Shown one piece after another: positions 7,412 through 16,976 of a stretch of 64,000 nucleotides of DNA. The notes under the pieces were generated by a model. That model ran no database searches. It was not told the origin of the DNA and saw nothing but the letters and a program-made list of their open reading frames with translations. Numbering within the stretch: the first letter of the stretch is position 1; the number at the start of each line of letters is the position of its first letter. The stretch is from the NCBI RefSeq assembly GCF_027594545.1, contig NZ_CP115160.1:2365001-2429000 (forward strand), written 5' to 3'. Both the position numbers and the translations under genes were made by a program. Source of the DNA: Algoriphagus sp. TR-M9 (lineage in GTDB: Bacteria; Bacteroidota; Bacteroidia; Cytophagales; Cyclobacteriaceae).

Positions 7412-7451
7412 GAGACCGCTAAGCCCAAGGCCTAAAGACAATAAACAAGCA

Positions 7452-8630
7452 CTACTGAAAAGCTCGATAAAACCTCTGGAAAAAGAAAACACCCAATAGG
7501 GGACCTATCACCAAGCTCGCTAGCATTTGGTCCACGGGAAACCAATTTAACAGCAACTGCCCTAGCTGAATGCTCACAATAGAAATCGCAAAACCTATGG
7601 AGTTCACCAAAGTCAATGCAGTACCCCGGAATTCGGCAGGGACACTTTGGGCTACCAAACTGGAAAACTGTGGAGAGTCTGCAGTAAGCAGCATCCCCCA
7701 GATCAACACTAAACTAATCCATGCCCACTCCGGAAACTGTCCAAAAAACACCAACAAAACACAACACAATCCCGAACCCATCAAGGAAACGCTGGCAATA
7801 GCCCTACTCCCATATCTACGCGAGAAAATCCCACCTAGCGCACAGGAAATCCCGCCTATGGCGATCACTGCAAAAGCCAATAAACTATCCGAAGCTTCCA
7901 AGGAGGTTTTTTCTCTCCAGTAAACTATCAGCACAGGCACAAACGCCCAAACGGTATACAGTTCCCACATATGCCCAAAATATCCTGAAGCAGCACTCTT
8001 CAATGCCGGAATTCGGAGCAATTTCGGAATGAGCCGAATATCAAACTTGGAATTTCGCTTTTGAAACGGTCCACTAGGTACATAAAACCCAAGCATCGCT
8101 CCTCCCAAAATAGCTAAACCTGAGGTGGTCCATAAAACCAATTTCCAGGAAAAATTCAGGTCCAGGGCTTTGAGCAAATGCGGAAATCCTGTACCCAGTA
8201 CTAAGGCTCCTACCAAAAAACCTAGAGCTGTCCCAAGCCCCTTTTCGAAATAATCAGCTGCTATTTTCATCCCTACAGGGTAAATTCCCGCCAGAAAGAA
8301 GCCCACCATAAACCGACAAACCAAAACAGTACCTAAGCTGAGGGGCAATAAAGGGATGAGCAGATTAAAGCAAGCGGCTAAAATACTGCTAAAGAAAAAC
8401 ACATCGGCAGGTGCAAAGCGGTCAGGGATAGAAAATATGGCAAAAAGCAAGGTACCTACAATAAATCCCAGCTGGACTGCCGAGGTAATGGAGGCTAAAA
8501 TGTCCGAATTTTGGAGAAGGCTACTGATCTCCGGTGCCACTGCATTCCCTGCAAACCAAAGCGAAGTGCCGAGAAATTGAGCGATGACAATCAAAATCAG
8601 GGCACTTCGCGAAGATATTAAAGCTTTCAC
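7452..8630 (-). CDS. MFS transporter
   Basis: A 392-residue major facilitator with 12 predicted membrane helices. The N-terminus has IAQFLGTSLWFAGNAVAPEI, and the loop after helix 2 reads FSIPDRFAPADVF in place of the usual G-x-x-x-D-R-x-G-R motif. Helix 4 contains CRFMVGFFLAGIYPVGMKIAADYF, typical of MFS members for anions or sugars. The substrate is unknown. It starts with GTG at 8630, and that codon overlaps the stop of the aldo/keto reductase (GTGA), so the two are translationally coupled. Its 3' end lies about 40 bases from the attC-like palindrome, at the edge of the inserted segment. Confidence 0.85.
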   Translation of the reverse strand: MKALISSRSALILIVIAQFLGTSLWFAGNAVAPEISSLLQNSDILASITSAVQLGFIVGTLLFAIFSIPDRFAPADVFFFSSILAACFNLLIPLLPLSLGTVLVCRFMVGFFLAGIYPVGMKIAADYFEKGLGTALGFLVGALVLGTGFPHLLKALDLNFSWKLVLWTTSGLAILGGAMLGFYVPSGPFQKRNSKFDIRLIPKLLRIPALKSAASGYFGHMWELYTVWAFVPVLIVYWREKTSLEASDSLLAFAVIAIGGISCALGGIFSRRYGSRAIASVSLMGSGLCCVLLVFFGQFPEWAWISLVLIWGMLLTADSPQFSSLVAQSVPAEFRGTALTLVNSIGFAISIVSIQLGQLLLNWFPVDQMLASLVIGPLLGVFFFQRFYRAFQ

Positions 8631-9646
8631 GCTCCTAGAATGGTTCGAATGACGGCAATTTCATCCTTCGAAAATTCTGAATTCTTAACTGCTTCCACAT
8701 TATCGTCCAACTGCTCAGGCTTGGAAACTCCCACCAAAACAGAGGTGATCCGCTGATCTTTCAATAACCAGGCAATGGCCATTTGAGCAAGACTCTGCCC
8801 CCTACCCTGAGCAATATCATTTAATTTGGAGATCATCTGGATCTTTTCTTCTGAAATTTGTTCGGCCTTCAGGTATCTACCGTCCTTTGCCGCACGGGAA
8901 TCAGCCGGAATACCCTTTAGATACTTATCAGTCAGTAAGCCCTGCTCCAAAGGTGAAAAAGCAATACTCCCTACTCCTTTCTCTCCAAGCACGTCCAGGA
9001 GGCCATTTTCTACCCATCTGTCGATCATAGAATACCTAGGCTGATGAATCAGCAGTGGGGTCCCCATTTCTTTCAAAATCCGGTAAGCTTTGGCGGTGTC
9101 TTCAGCGCTATACTGGGAAATCCCCACATAAAGCGCTTTTCCTTGCCTCACCAAAAGGTCTAATGCCGCCATGGTTTCTTCCAGTGGGGTATCCGGATCC
9201 GGTCTATGATGGTAGAAAACATCCACATAGTCCAGTCCCATTCTTTTCAGACTTTGATCACAGCTGGCTACCAGATACTTTTTGGAACCATGATTTCCGT
9301 AAGGACCAGGCCACATATCCCAGCCAGCTTTGGAAGAAATTATCAATTCATCTCTTAGCGCACCAAAGTCTTTCTTCAAAATTCTGCCAAAGTTTTCCTC
9401 AGCAGAGCCATATGGAGGCCCATAATTATTGGCTAAATCGAAGTGACATATCCCGAGATCAAAAGCCCGGCGCAGAATAGATCGACCCAGTGTGAAATCC
9501 GCATTATGGCCGAAATTATGCCAAAGCCCCAAACTGATTTCCGGCAATAGCAACCCACTATTTCCACAGCGCCTGTACTTCATCTGATGATATCTATCAC
9601 CAGCAGGCTGGTAGGGTAATAGTGGAGAATGATCGTTAATGTCCAT
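8627..9646 (-). CDS. aldo/keto reductase, YghZ-like
   Basis: A 339-residue NADPH-dependent aldo/keto reductase. It opens with MKYRRCGNSGLLLPEISLGLWHNFG, close to YghZ (L-glyceraldehyde 3-phosphate reductase) and potassium-channel beta-subunit-like members. The catalytic set is visible: Asp and Tyr in HFDLANNYG, Lys in ISSKAGWDMWPGPYG, His in YVDVFYHHRPD. The cofactor segment GVSKPEQLDDNVEA lies near the C-terminus. It reduces aldehydes; the exact substrate is not shown. It lies upstream of, and overlaps, the MFS gene, suggesting a two-gene uptake-and-reduction unit. The carrier at 9671-11005 ends 24 bases upstream. Confidence 0.92.
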   Translation of the reverse strand: MDINDHSPLLPYQPAGDRYHQMKYRRCGNSGLLLPEISLGLWHNFGHNADFTLGRSILRRAFDLGICHFDLANNYGPPYGSAEENFGRILKKDFGALRDELIISSKAGWDMWPGPYGNHGSKKYLVASCDQSLKRMGLDYVDVFYHHRPDPDTPLEETMAALDLLVRQGKALYVGISQYSAEDTAKAYRILKEMGTPLLIHQPRYSMIDRWVENGLLDVLGEKGVGSIAFSPLEQGLLTDKYLKGIPADSRAAKDGRYLKAEQISEEKIQMISKLNDIAQGRGQSLAQMAIAWLLKDQRITSVLVGVSKPEQLDDNVEAVKNSEFSKDEIAVIRTILGA

Positions 9647-9670
9647 TTGTTTTAGGTTTGTTGGTTAGAT

Positions 9671-11005
9671 TTAGGTGAACCAAAATAGAGCGATTAATAC
9701 TGAAATCAAACCTAAGCCCATCAGGATTAACCAACTTTTCCATAAGTAGCTGATCCAATGGTTAAACTTAATACCAGCTGCCGCAATGATCGCCATCATT
9801 CCTCCGTTGGTAGGTGAGATCAAGTCCATCATCCCGGCTGCATACTGATAAGTAAGCACTGCGATTTGCCTGGATACGCCCAGCAAGTCCATTAAGGGCA
9901 CTGCCAAAGGTGTGGTCAATACGGCCTGTCCAGAAGTGCTAGGAACAGGAATATGAATTAAAGCCTGGCTGATATAAAGACCAATAGCGGCAAGCTGCAC
10001 AGGCAAACTTTCTAGCGGAACAAACATGGCATGAATGAGCGGGTCAATGATAGCGGTATCCTGCAACACCAAATAAACGCTTCGCGCCAAACCCACAATC
10101 ACTCCGGCATAGATCATTTCACTAAAACCCGCTGAGTATGCCCTAGCGGTACCGTTTAACCCTAGCTTTCCAATCAGCCCGCAGCTCACGCCCACCACAA
10201 AAAATAACGCGCTCATTTCATTGTATCCCCAATCTTTATAAACTATCCCCCAGGCCATCGCGCCTATTCCACCAAAGGTAAAAATCAGAATTAAACTATG
10301 TCGAACGGAGATTTTCTTGGGAGTTAGCTTTGGAACTTCCGAGGATTCACTTTTCAGTTTACCGTAGCGTATATGGTAAGTGCACCAGAGAAATATAGCT
10401 GCAATCAAAAAAATCAGCCTGAATACTAGCCCTTCTTGAAAATCTAGCTCTGCATTGGTTTGTGCCAATAAAGAACCAAAAGGATTGACAGGTGAAAAAC
10501 TAGCGCCGATTAGGGCGGATCCAAGTGCCAAAGCAATGATGGAGCGGATATCATATCCTATCTTTTTGGCCAAAAGCAAAAACATGGGAGCCATTGCAAT
10601 CAGCTCCTCCTGCATCGCTATAGTGGCTCCACAAAAAGCAAAAACAAACCCAATGAAATAGAGTAACAAGTACTTCTTTGTCCTAAATCTATAAATCAAG
10701 GATTCCACCCCTTCCTGCAAAGCCCCGGTCTTCTCAATGACGTAAAATGCTCCGCCCAACAATAAAATCAGTACGACTATATCCGCACCTAAAATGATCC
10801 CCTCCGGGACAGCCAAAGCAATATCATAAAGTGAAGCATTTTGATCTTCAATAGTATGAAAACTGCCCGGAACAATAACTTCTCTGCCGGTTTCCAAATC
10901 CAAAACCCGGTCATAAACGCCTGACTGTATGAAATAGCTAGAAGCTCCAGCTAAAAGGATAAAAGTCAAAAGAATGACAATGGGATGCGGAAAGGAAAGC
11001 TTCAT
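9671..11005 (-). CDS. YfcC/DcuC-family carrier
   Basis: A 444-residue inner-membrane protein with about 12 hydrophobic segments. It opens MKLSFPHPIVILLTFILLAGASSYFI, followed by the periplasmic loop VYDRVLDLETGREVIVPGSFH, a hallmark of the YfcC branch of the C4-dicarboxylate DcuC superfamily. Later signatures are ASFSPVNPFGSLLAQ and HIPVPSTSGQAVLTTP, the two substrate-loop motifs of the family. Members carry C4-dicarboxylates, basic amino acids or related solutes; substrate not determined. Its start overlaps the stop of the serine hydrolase gene by 4 bases, so the two are coupled. Confidence 0.88.
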   Translation of the reverse strand: MKLSFPHPIVILLTFILLAGASSYFIQSGVYDRVLDLETGREVIVPGSFHTIEDQNASLYDIALAVPEGIILGADIVVLILLLGGAFYVIEKTGALQEGVESLIYRFRTKKYLLLYFIGFVFAFCGATIAMQEELIAMAPMFLLLAKKIGYDIRSIIALALGSALIGASFSPVNPFGSLLAQTNAELDFQEGLVFRLIFLIAAIFLWCTYHIRYGKLKSESSEVPKLTPKKISVRHSLILIFTFGGIGAMAWGIVYKDWGYNEMSALFFVVGVSCGLIGKLGLNGTARAYSAGFSEMIYAGVIVGLARSVYLVLQDTAIIDPLIHAMFVPLESLPVQLAAIGLYISQALIHIPVPSTSGQAVLTTPLAVPLMDLLGVSRQIAVLTYQYAAGMMDLISPTNGGMMAIIAAAGIKFNHWISYLWKSWLILMGLGLISVLIALFWFT

Positions 11006-12135
11006 TCAAAAAATTTCTGAGAAATATAAGATTCAATTTGACCAGCTAGTGCCAAGCGAAAATCTGCCTGATCCCGGGTATTAGCGAATAGGAATATACC
11101 CATATTTTTCTGCTTGGAAAAGAACAAAAAACTGGAAAATCCTGCCTGACCACCAAAATGCCCCATCCATAAGCTTCCGTTCAGCTCAAGCTCTTGAAAA
11201 CCCAGAATAGGCCCAGACTTTGATTCGGTCAGCCATGCCAGCTCCTCTTGAAAAATCCCCATCTCCCCACGTAGCAAATGGATCATGGCCAGGCTCATAT
11301 CAGCAGTAGTAGTCACCAGGCCTGAAGATGGAGAAGGCAGGGACCCGAACCGCATGCTAGTGGGAAGGCTTCTTTTCCATAGGAAGGTTTTTTCATAGCC
11401 TTGGAGGGCATTTTCAGGCATTGGCCATTCCTTGACAAACTCAGAATTAAGCATTCCTGCTGGAGAAAATAGATTCTCATGCATAACCAAATCAAAATCT
11501 TCGCCTTTATGCCTTGCCAAAAAGTAGCCTATCAAATCAAAATTGCTATCTGCATAGTGATATCGACTGGAATCTGAATAATAGGTAGCGCTATGAGCCA
11601 AAAAGTCCCGTGCCCATTCCTCCAGCCTGATGGTCTTGCCAGACCTGAAAATCATCTCTCTGTAATTTTGATCACGAAGTCCAGATCTGTGACTCAGAAA
11701 ATGCCTGAAATTATGATTCTGAATAGGTGGCAGAGCACTTAAGCCTGGAGACAGTAAGGTGTTTACTGGGCTGGAGACAGGTATGCTGTCCTCAGCCATC
11801 ACATGTGCCAAACCCAAAGCAGTAAACAACTTTGACACAGAGGCCACAGGGATTTTGCTGTGAACTTTTAAGGAATCCTTGCTTTCCAGATTCTCATAGC
11901 CCAAAGCATTCAAATAGATAACTTTTCCATCTTTGACAATCGCCAGAGAAACCCCGGGAAGCAAAAATTCAGGTATGGATTTGCTCAGGATAGAATCTAT
12001 TCCTGACTTGAGATCGGCTGACTTTAGTACGGGTTTAGCTCTGACTTTGGGATAACTCTGCCACCATTCCCAAATCAAAAAAGCAGCCAGCCACAATACC
12101 AAGCCAAGTGCTATGATTTTAAGTGTTTTTGCCAT
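11002..12135 (-). CDS. serine hydrolase, class C beta-lactamase fold
   Basis: 377 residues with an N-terminal membrane anchor (about 6-23). The nucleophile motif SxxK is S99-V-S-K102 in PVASVSKLFTALG. The second motif is in YADSNFDLIGYF near residue 195 (variant of YxN/YSD). The third is HFGGQAGFSS, an HxG replacing KTG. This set marks an esterase or peptidase of the beta-lactamase-like family rather than a resistance enzyme. It is probably periplasmic and anchored by an uncleaved helix. It lies first in a pair with the YfcC-type carrier and overlaps it by 4 bases, so it may release a substrate for that carrier (inference). Confidence 0.88.
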   Translation of the reverse strand: MAKTLKIIALGLVLWLAAFLIWEWWQSYPKVRAKPVLKSADLKSGIDSILSKSIPEFLLPGVSLAIVKDGKVIYLNALGYENLESKDSLKVHSKIPVASVSKLFTALGLAHVMAEDSIPVSSPVNTLLSPGLSALPPIQNHNFRHFLSHRSGLRDQNYREMIFRSGKTIRLEEWARDFLAHSATYYSDSSRYHYADSNFDLIGYFLARHKGEDFDLVMHENLFSPAGMLNSEFVKEWPMPENALQGYEKTFLWKRSLPTSMRFGSLPSPSSGLVTTTADMSLAMIHLLRGEMGIFQEELAWLTESKSGPILGFQELELNGSLWMGHFGGQAGFSSFLFFSKQKNMGIFLFANTRDQADFRLALAGQIESYISQKFFE

Positions 12136-12205
12136 CAGAATATCCTTTCAATGGATGAAGTTGATTTCCAATGAGTAAGGTATGAATATTCTTTAGCTGC
12201 TAAAA

Positions 12206-13138
12206 CTACTGTTCGAACTGCGTGAAGTCACAATCCAGATTTTCTCTATCCCAATCCCCTACTTTGGAAGCAGCAGAATAGGTAGAATCCAAAAATTGCA
12301 GTAAGATCTCTTGAGGTTTGCTGGACTTCTGCACTACCTCATAGGGCAGCATGAATTCGCCCATGTCCTGTTGCCAAAAGGCTTTTTCTGGCAGCACCGG
12401 CTGCGCTTGAAATTCCGGATGATTCGGGTAGCAATAGGCATAAAACACAGCTTCCGGAGACTGCTCACTGCCTGGCCAAAACCCTACACTGAAAACCTCA
12501 TGTGAATATGCTTCCTGCATGACTGCCAAGGGAATATTCGGAACCTCCGCCGTAAATACGGGCGCCTTTCGCCCGGAAAACCGGGTATAAGCCAAATCAA
12601 ATGATCCCCAGAAAAAATGGATTGGGCTGGATTTGCCAGTGAATTTCGCTTCAAAAACCCTAAAAACAGTTTGAATCTGCACCAAGGCTTTCCAGAGACT
12701 TTGTGCTGCATTTGCCTGATAAACTAAGCGTTTTTTGTTTTTGGGAAAGGGAATGGGATTTGGAATTTCATTGGGCGTAGTGACAATCTCCACAGCAATG
12801 CCCAGAAACTTCAGTTTCTCCATCAACTGCTCATAAAAGCTGGCAACAGTTTGCCCACCCAGTGCAAACCGATCGCGGGTACCATTGCTGGTTTTGATTT
12901 TCAGCTCATGATGGATAAAGTCAAATTTGATATCAAAGACCCCATTTTCATAGGGAATCAACCCTGTGGTAAGTCCCTGCGAATCCACATACAGGCTCAC
13001 GTGCCAAGAATGATTTTGCCAAGGGGACTTTTTCAACCTCACCTTCCCTACTATTTGGGTCCACTGGTGCAGCAGATATATCGTGTCTTTGCTTTCTTCA
13101 AAATTTAGTACCGGCCAAGAATTCTTTTTAGTTGCCAT
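12206..13138 (-). CDS. DUF5996 family protein
   Basis: 310 residues from the ATG at 13138; a TTG seven codons upstream is open but less likely. The N-terminus WPVLNFEESKDTIYLLHQWTQIVGKVRL and the following HHELKIKTSNG..F.L...TVASFYEQL region fit DUF5996, a widespread uncharacterised family. The C-terminal half has IHFFWGSFDLAYTRFSGR and a tail with an acidic cysteine-containing end. No signal peptide, so cytoplasmic. No function is known. It lies between the sirtuin and the serine hydrolase genes on the same strand. Confidence 0.8.
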   Translation of the reverse strand: MATKKNSWPVLNFEESKDTIYLLHQWTQIVGKVRLKKSPWQNHSWHVSLYVDSQGLTTGLIPYENGVFDIKFDFIHHELKIKTSNGTRDRFALGGQTVASFYEQLMEKLKFLGIAVEIVTTPNEIPNPIPFPKNKKRLVYQANAAQSLWKALVQIQTVFRVFEAKFTGKSSPIHFFWGSFDLAYTRFSGRKAPVFTAEVPNIPLAVMQEAYSHEVFSVGFWPGSEQSPEAVFYAYCYPNHPEFQAQPVLPEKAFWQQDMGEFMLPYEVVQKSSKPQEILLQFLDSTYSAASKVGDWDRENLDCDFTQFEQ

Positions 13139-13187
13139 AGTTAAAAGTTTACCCTTCAATTTATAGGATTTACTCAGGAGTCAAAAA

Positions 13188-13886
13188 TTAAATCAAAGAC
13201 TTTAGCATTTTTTCCAAGTCTTTCATCCCCTCTGTGGCAGTTTTTTGAATAAATTCCATCTGGCTGCCAAAATTCATATGGGGTTTAGCTGGATCGACCA
13301 AATAAATCTTGGTCCTCTTTGGCACAAAGTCCAAAAGTCCTGCAGCGGGATAGACCTGCAAGGAGGTCCCGATCACCACAAAAAAATCTGCTTTCTGAGT
13401 CAATTGCATGGCAATTTCCATCTTGGGCACCTGCTCCCCAAACCAGACTATATGTGGCCTAAGCTGACTTCCCTTAGCGCATTGGTCCCCTTCTTTGATC
13501 TCCCAGTGATCCAGTGTATAAACCAAACTTGGGTCTAAAGAACTCTGGGCCTTGTTCAGTTCTCCATGAAGGTGGGTAACCTGACTAGAACCGGCTCGCT
13601 CATGCAGGTCGTCCACATTTTGGGTGATGATATTCACCTCAAAATGCTCTTCCAAATCTGCCAGAATACGATGAGCGGCATTGGGTAGGCATTCCCTGGC
13701 TTGCTTTCTGCGAAGGTTATAAAAATTCTGAACCAGCTGGGGATTTCGCTTCCAGCCTTCAGGAGAAGCTACTTCCATCACATCATGGCCTTCCCACAAA
13801 CCTCCGGAATCACGGAAAGTTTTGATCCCGCTTTCGGCTGAGATTCCTGCTCCACTCAACACCACCAAATGTTTCTTTCTACGCAT
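13188..13886 (-). CDS. cobB: Sir2 family NAD-dependent deacylase, class III-like, few zinc cysteines
   Basis: A 232-residue sirtuin. GAGIS at 12-16 and FRDSGGLWEG bind NAD; TQNVDDLHERAG and H107 in HLHGEL give the catalytic His; VVIGTSLQVYPAAGL is the C-terminal NAD segment. Residues Y56 and R59 (FYNLRR) match the Y-x-x-R pair that gives class III sirtuins preference for succinyl/malonyl-lysine. The zinc ribbon normally carries four cysteines after HGEL. Here only C136 remains, with the segment NKAQSSLDPS where the first pair would be. It removes acyl groups from lysines in the cytoplasm; loss of zinc ligands is seen directly, its effect is unknown. There is no obvious operon partner. Confidence 0.92.
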   Translation of the reverse strand: MRRKKHLVVLSGAGISAESGIKTFRDSGGLWEGHDVMEVASPEGWKRNPQLVQNFYNLRRKQARECLPNAAHRILADLEEHFEVNIITQNVDDLHERAGSSQVTHLHGELNKAQSSLDPSLVYTLDHWEIKEGDQCAKGSQLRPHIVWFGEQVPKMEIAMQLTQKADFFVVIGTSLQVYPAAGLLDFVPKRTKIYLVDPAKPHMNFGSQMEFIQKTATEGMKDLEKMLKSLI

Positions 13887-14023
13887 GACTATAGTTATTC
13901 TAGCAGGACATCTGCAATTACTGACATATTTTCAGGTTATTGCAAATAAAATTCAGACCTTGAAAGTTTAGGCTTTAGCACAATTTGGGATTCTGATCAG
14001 TTCAAACCTTGGGCAAAGAACCT

Positions 14024-14683
14024 TTAAATAAACCTGCACTTCAGGTACTTAATCTTTTCTCCTTTTTCCGAAAACATCTTTTCATACCTAGTCTGTATCC
14101 CAAAGTGATCATCCTTCCATTCGCTCTGATAGAAATCATGGGTAAAACCCAGCACTTCTATGTCCGTTCTGCTCTGAAACAACTCCAGTGAGTAATTAAA
14201 TAAATCTGTATTATCAGTCTTGAAATGCAATATTCCTTCACTTTTCAGGAGGGGCTTGTACATCTCCAAAAAGCGCGGAGAAGTCAACCTGCGCTTTTCA
14301 TCTCCATCTCTAGGAAAAGGGTCAGGGAATGTAATCCACAACTCTGCTATCTCGTCCTCAGCAAAAAACCTATCCAAGAGCTCAATTTGCGTTCGGAGAA
14401 AGGCCACATTATGGATTCCTTCTGCCGTAGCGGTAGAACTTCCCTTCCAGATCCTACTGCCCTTAATATCTACGCCTATGAAATTCTGATCGGAAAATTG
14501 ACGGGCCAGTCCCACGGTAAACTCTCCTCTACCACAGGCTAACTCAACTACGATAGGATGTTCATTTTGAAACTGCTGTGTATTCCAGTTTCCTTTTATG
14601 GTTTCAAATATGGGCTTGCCATCCTGTACCACATTGGGATTCTCTTCATTTTGTTTGAAGCGAACTAATTTCTTTCTACTCAT
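14024..14683 (-). CDS. trmB: tRNA (guanine-N7-)-methyltransferase
   Basis: A 219-residue SAM-dependent enzyme that methylates G46 in the tRNA variable loop. The SAM motif is VVELACGRGEFTVGLARQF; the second part is FIGVDIKGSRIWKG; the TrmB signature WITFPDPFPRDGDEKRRL follows, where the Asp and the basic residues contact the target. The C-terminus ends GIQTRYEKMFSEKGEKIKYL, typical of the family. The ATG follows the folC stop directly, so it is the last gene of the long minus-strand operon starting at holA. Confidence 0.96.
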   Translation of the reverse strand: MSRKKLVRFKQNEENPNVVQDGKPIFETIKGNWNTQQFQNEHPIVVELACGRGEFTVGLARQFSDQNFIGVDIKGSRIWKGSSTATAEGIHNVAFLRTQIELLDRFFAEDEIAELWITFPDPFPRDGDEKRRLTSPRFLEMYKPLLKSEGILHFKTDNTDLFNYSLELFQSRTDIEVLGFTHDFYQSEWKDDHFGIQTRYEKMFSEKGEKIKYLKCRFI

Positions 14684-16015
14684 CTATAGCTCTTCGATTT
14701 CTGCAACCACAAAAGTACTGCCTCCTACAAAAATCAAGTCATCTTCACTCGCATTTTTTCTTGCAAAGGCTAAAGCCTCATTTACATCTGGTAAAATCTC
14801 ACCATGCAGGTGTAAATTCATAGCTTTTTCAGCCAACTGATCAGCCGGCAAGGCCCTTGGTAACTTAGCTTCGCAAAAGATGTACCTTGCAGTTTTTGGA
14901 AGCATGCTGAGCACTTTTGAAATATCCTTGTCCTGAACCATCCCTATAATAATCCAAAGTTGGGCAAAGGAATAGGTAGCTAATTGATCCAAAATCGCTC
15001 GGATACCAGCTTCATTGTGCCCGGTATCACAAATCACCCTGGGCGAATCCGAAAGCGTTTGCCAGCGACCTTTCAAACCCGTCAGTTCAGTCACATTTTG
15101 CAAACCTTCCAACACTGCTTTAGTTGGAAGATTCCAGCCTTGTCTTTTCATCTGAGAGACAGACTCAAGTATTCCTGGGAGATTATATTTCTGATAATTT
15201 CCATTTAGGCCAAAAATCAATTCAATCGTTTCCTCTCCCTGTGCCCCGGTCTGTGTCTTTCCAGACCGCTCTGACTCTTCTCTAGTAAGGATTTTGTACT
15301 TCGCTTTGCCTTCCTCTTCAGAAACTTTTGAAGCAGTCCAGTTTTCATCTGCAAAAGTAATTTGAGCATTCATCGCATGGGCCTTTTCTATGAAAACAGA
15401 CTTCGTCTCTTCATGCGTTTCGCTGATGACTACAGGTACTTTTCCCTTAATGATTCCAGCTTTTTCACCAGCAATCAAAGGCAAAGTATCCCCTAAAAAC
15501 TGTACATGGTCAAAGCCAATGTTGGTGATCAAAGAAAGCTCGGGGCTGATCACATTCGTACTGTCGAAATTGCCGCCCATGCCTACTTCTACTATGGCTA
15601 TATCTACCTTTTGCTGCGCAAAGTACCAAAAGGCCATCCCTACCGTCATTTCAAAAAAACTAGGCTTGAGCTCATCCAAAAAGGCCCTTTGTTCGGCTAC
15701 AAAATCAACTACTAACTCTTCGCTAATTGGCTGACCATCTATGCGAATACGCTCCGTGAATGACTTTAGGTGGGGAGAAGTGTACAGACCGGTCTTATAC
15801 CCTGCGCTTTGAAAAATAGCTGCCAAAGCATGCGAGCTGCTACCTTTGCCGTTGGTGCCGGCCACATGAATGGATTTGAATTTTCTTTCTGGATGACCTA
15901 GATTTTCACAGAGCGCAAGGGTGCTTTTCAGGTCTTTTCTAAATGCTGCACCCCCCACTCTCTGGAACATGGGAAGGGAATTAAACAAATAATCCAGTGT
16001 TTCCTGGTAGTTCAT
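14684..16015 (-). CDS. folC: folylpolyglutamate synthase / dihydrofolate synthase
   Basis: A 443-residue Mur-ligase-type enzyme that adds glutamate to dihydropteroate and folates. Signatures: SIHVAGTNGKGSSSHALAAIF (P-loop), YTSPHLKSFTERIRIDG, FEMTVGMAFWYFAQQKVDIA, VEVGMGGNFDSTNVI and ITNIGFDHVQFLGDTL, then VICDTGHNEAGI near residue 330 from the C-terminal domain. It starts 2 bases after the TonB-like gene and abuts trmB, so it is embedded at the 3' end of the envelope operon though its job is unrelated. Confidence 0.96.
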   Translation of the reverse strand: MNYQETLDYLFNSLPMFQRVGGAAFRKDLKSTLALCENLGHPERKFKSIHVAGTNGKGSSSHALAAIFQSAGYKTGLYTSPHLKSFTERIRIDGQPISEELVVDFVAEQRAFLDELKPSFFEMTVGMAFWYFAQQKVDIAIVEVGMGGNFDSTNVISPELSLITNIGFDHVQFLGDTLPLIAGEKAGIIKGKVPVVISETHEETKSVFIEKAHAMNAQITFADENWTASKVSEEEGKAKYKILTREESERSGKTQTGAQGEETIELIFGLNGNYQKYNLPGILESVSQMKRQGWNLPTKAVLEGLQNVTELTGLKGRWQTLSDSPRVICDTGHNEAGIRAILDQLATYSFAQLWIIIGMVQDKDISKVLSMLPKTARYIFCEAKLPRALPADQLAEKAMNLHLHGEILPDVNEALAFARKNASEDDLIFVGGSTFVVAEIEEL

Positions 16016-16017
16016 TA

Positions 16018-16974
16018 TTAATCCACCTTAATAATAAAAGTGATTTTACCAGTGGAAAATTCTGCTGCCGCTCCACCTTGTTTTTTGAAAGCAATCTGAT
16101 TGACTACTTGACGGTAATAGGCCAATACTTCATTGGACACATTATACTCCAACGGTACCGCCTGCACTACTCTTCCTCCATCGTCAATGGTGATTTTAAA
16201 AACTATTCGACCATTCCTAGTGGAAACCCGGTCATTGATATTTGGTTTGGCCGCAAAATCCCAGCCTGCTAAATCCAAACTGTATCCAGCACCTGAACTT
16301 TCTCCTTTGCCAGAGCCCACCCCCATAATGGCACGTCCATCTACCGTACCCTTAGGATCTCCTTCATCTCCTTTTTCTTTGGAGGATCCTTGTGCGCCTC
16401 CCGAAGCTGGAGTTTTCCCTTGACCTGAATTGCCTCCCGCACCAAAGATCGCTCTTTGATCAATTTTAGGCTGCTCAGGAGCTTTTTGTTCGGTTTTTTC
16501 GGCTTCTGCCTTTGCCGGTGTGTTAACCGGTTTAGCCGGCTCAGTTTTCACAGGCTCAGGCTTCTTGGCCTGCTCTGTGGCTTTTTCTTCGCCCTTAATA
16601 GGCGAAGGCTTGGTAGTCACAGCTTTATTGACAGCGGGCTGGGTTTGAGCTTTTGGCTTTGCTGTCTCTGTCTTGGGGCTTGGGGCTGGCGTAGCGGGTT
16701 TGGTGATCTCTGGAGCTATTTCCCCAGGTGCTGCCGCTTCCACTACTGGAGTGGGCGTTTCAGAGGGGGCATTGGGGCTGTTTCTTTCCCCAGAACCTGT
16801 TTCTGTAAAGCCCAAGTTTAATTCCAGCCCAAAAGTTGGCAAAGGAGGAACGGGTTGTTTCCAAACCACGATAAAATAGAAAGCAAGTAATAGCAAGAGG
16901 TTCAGGACAATGGTTATTATCCAGGACTTCTTTTTGCTATCACGTTCTATTTTATCTGCATTCCAGGTTTGCAT
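16018..16974 (-). CDS. TonB-like energy transducer
   Basis: 318 residues. One N-terminal membrane helix (about 17-41, IITIVLNLLLLLAFYFIVVW). A long periplasmic spacer rich in Pro, Ala, Lys and Glu (about 60-170), then a Gly/Ser-rich stretch with GAGGNSGQGKTPASGG. The C-terminal domain (about 235-318) has NGRIVFKITIDDGGRVVQAV and a final beta strand ITFIIKVD, as in TonB C-terminal domains. It should carry proton-motive energy from ExbB/ExbD to an outer-membrane partner. It lies 2 bases after exbD and is the last envelope gene of the operon. The likely partner is the barrel protein encoded at 18915-20633. Confidence 0.85.
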   Translation of the reverse strand: MQTWNADKIERDSKKKSWIITIVLNLLLLLAFYFIVVWKQPVPPLPTFGLELNLGFTETGSGERNSPNAPSETPTPVVEAAAPGEIAPEITKPATPAPSPKTETAKPKAQTQPAVNKAVTTKPSPIKGEEKATEQAKKPEPVKTEPAKPVNTPAKAEAEKTEQKAPEQPKIDQRAIFGAGGNSGQGKTPASGGAQGSSKEKGDEGDPKGTVDGRAIMGVGSGKGESSGAGYSLDLAGWDFAAKPNINDRVSTRNGRIVFKITIDDGGRVVQAVPLEYNVSNEVLAYYRQVVNQIAFKKQGGAAAEFSTGKITFIIKVD

Positions 16975-16976
16975 GA

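Noticed and set aside
11002..12135. Class C beta-lactamase giving antibiotic resistance
   Set aside because: The HxG in place of KTG and the altered YxN motif point to an esterase/peptidase-type serine hydrolase.
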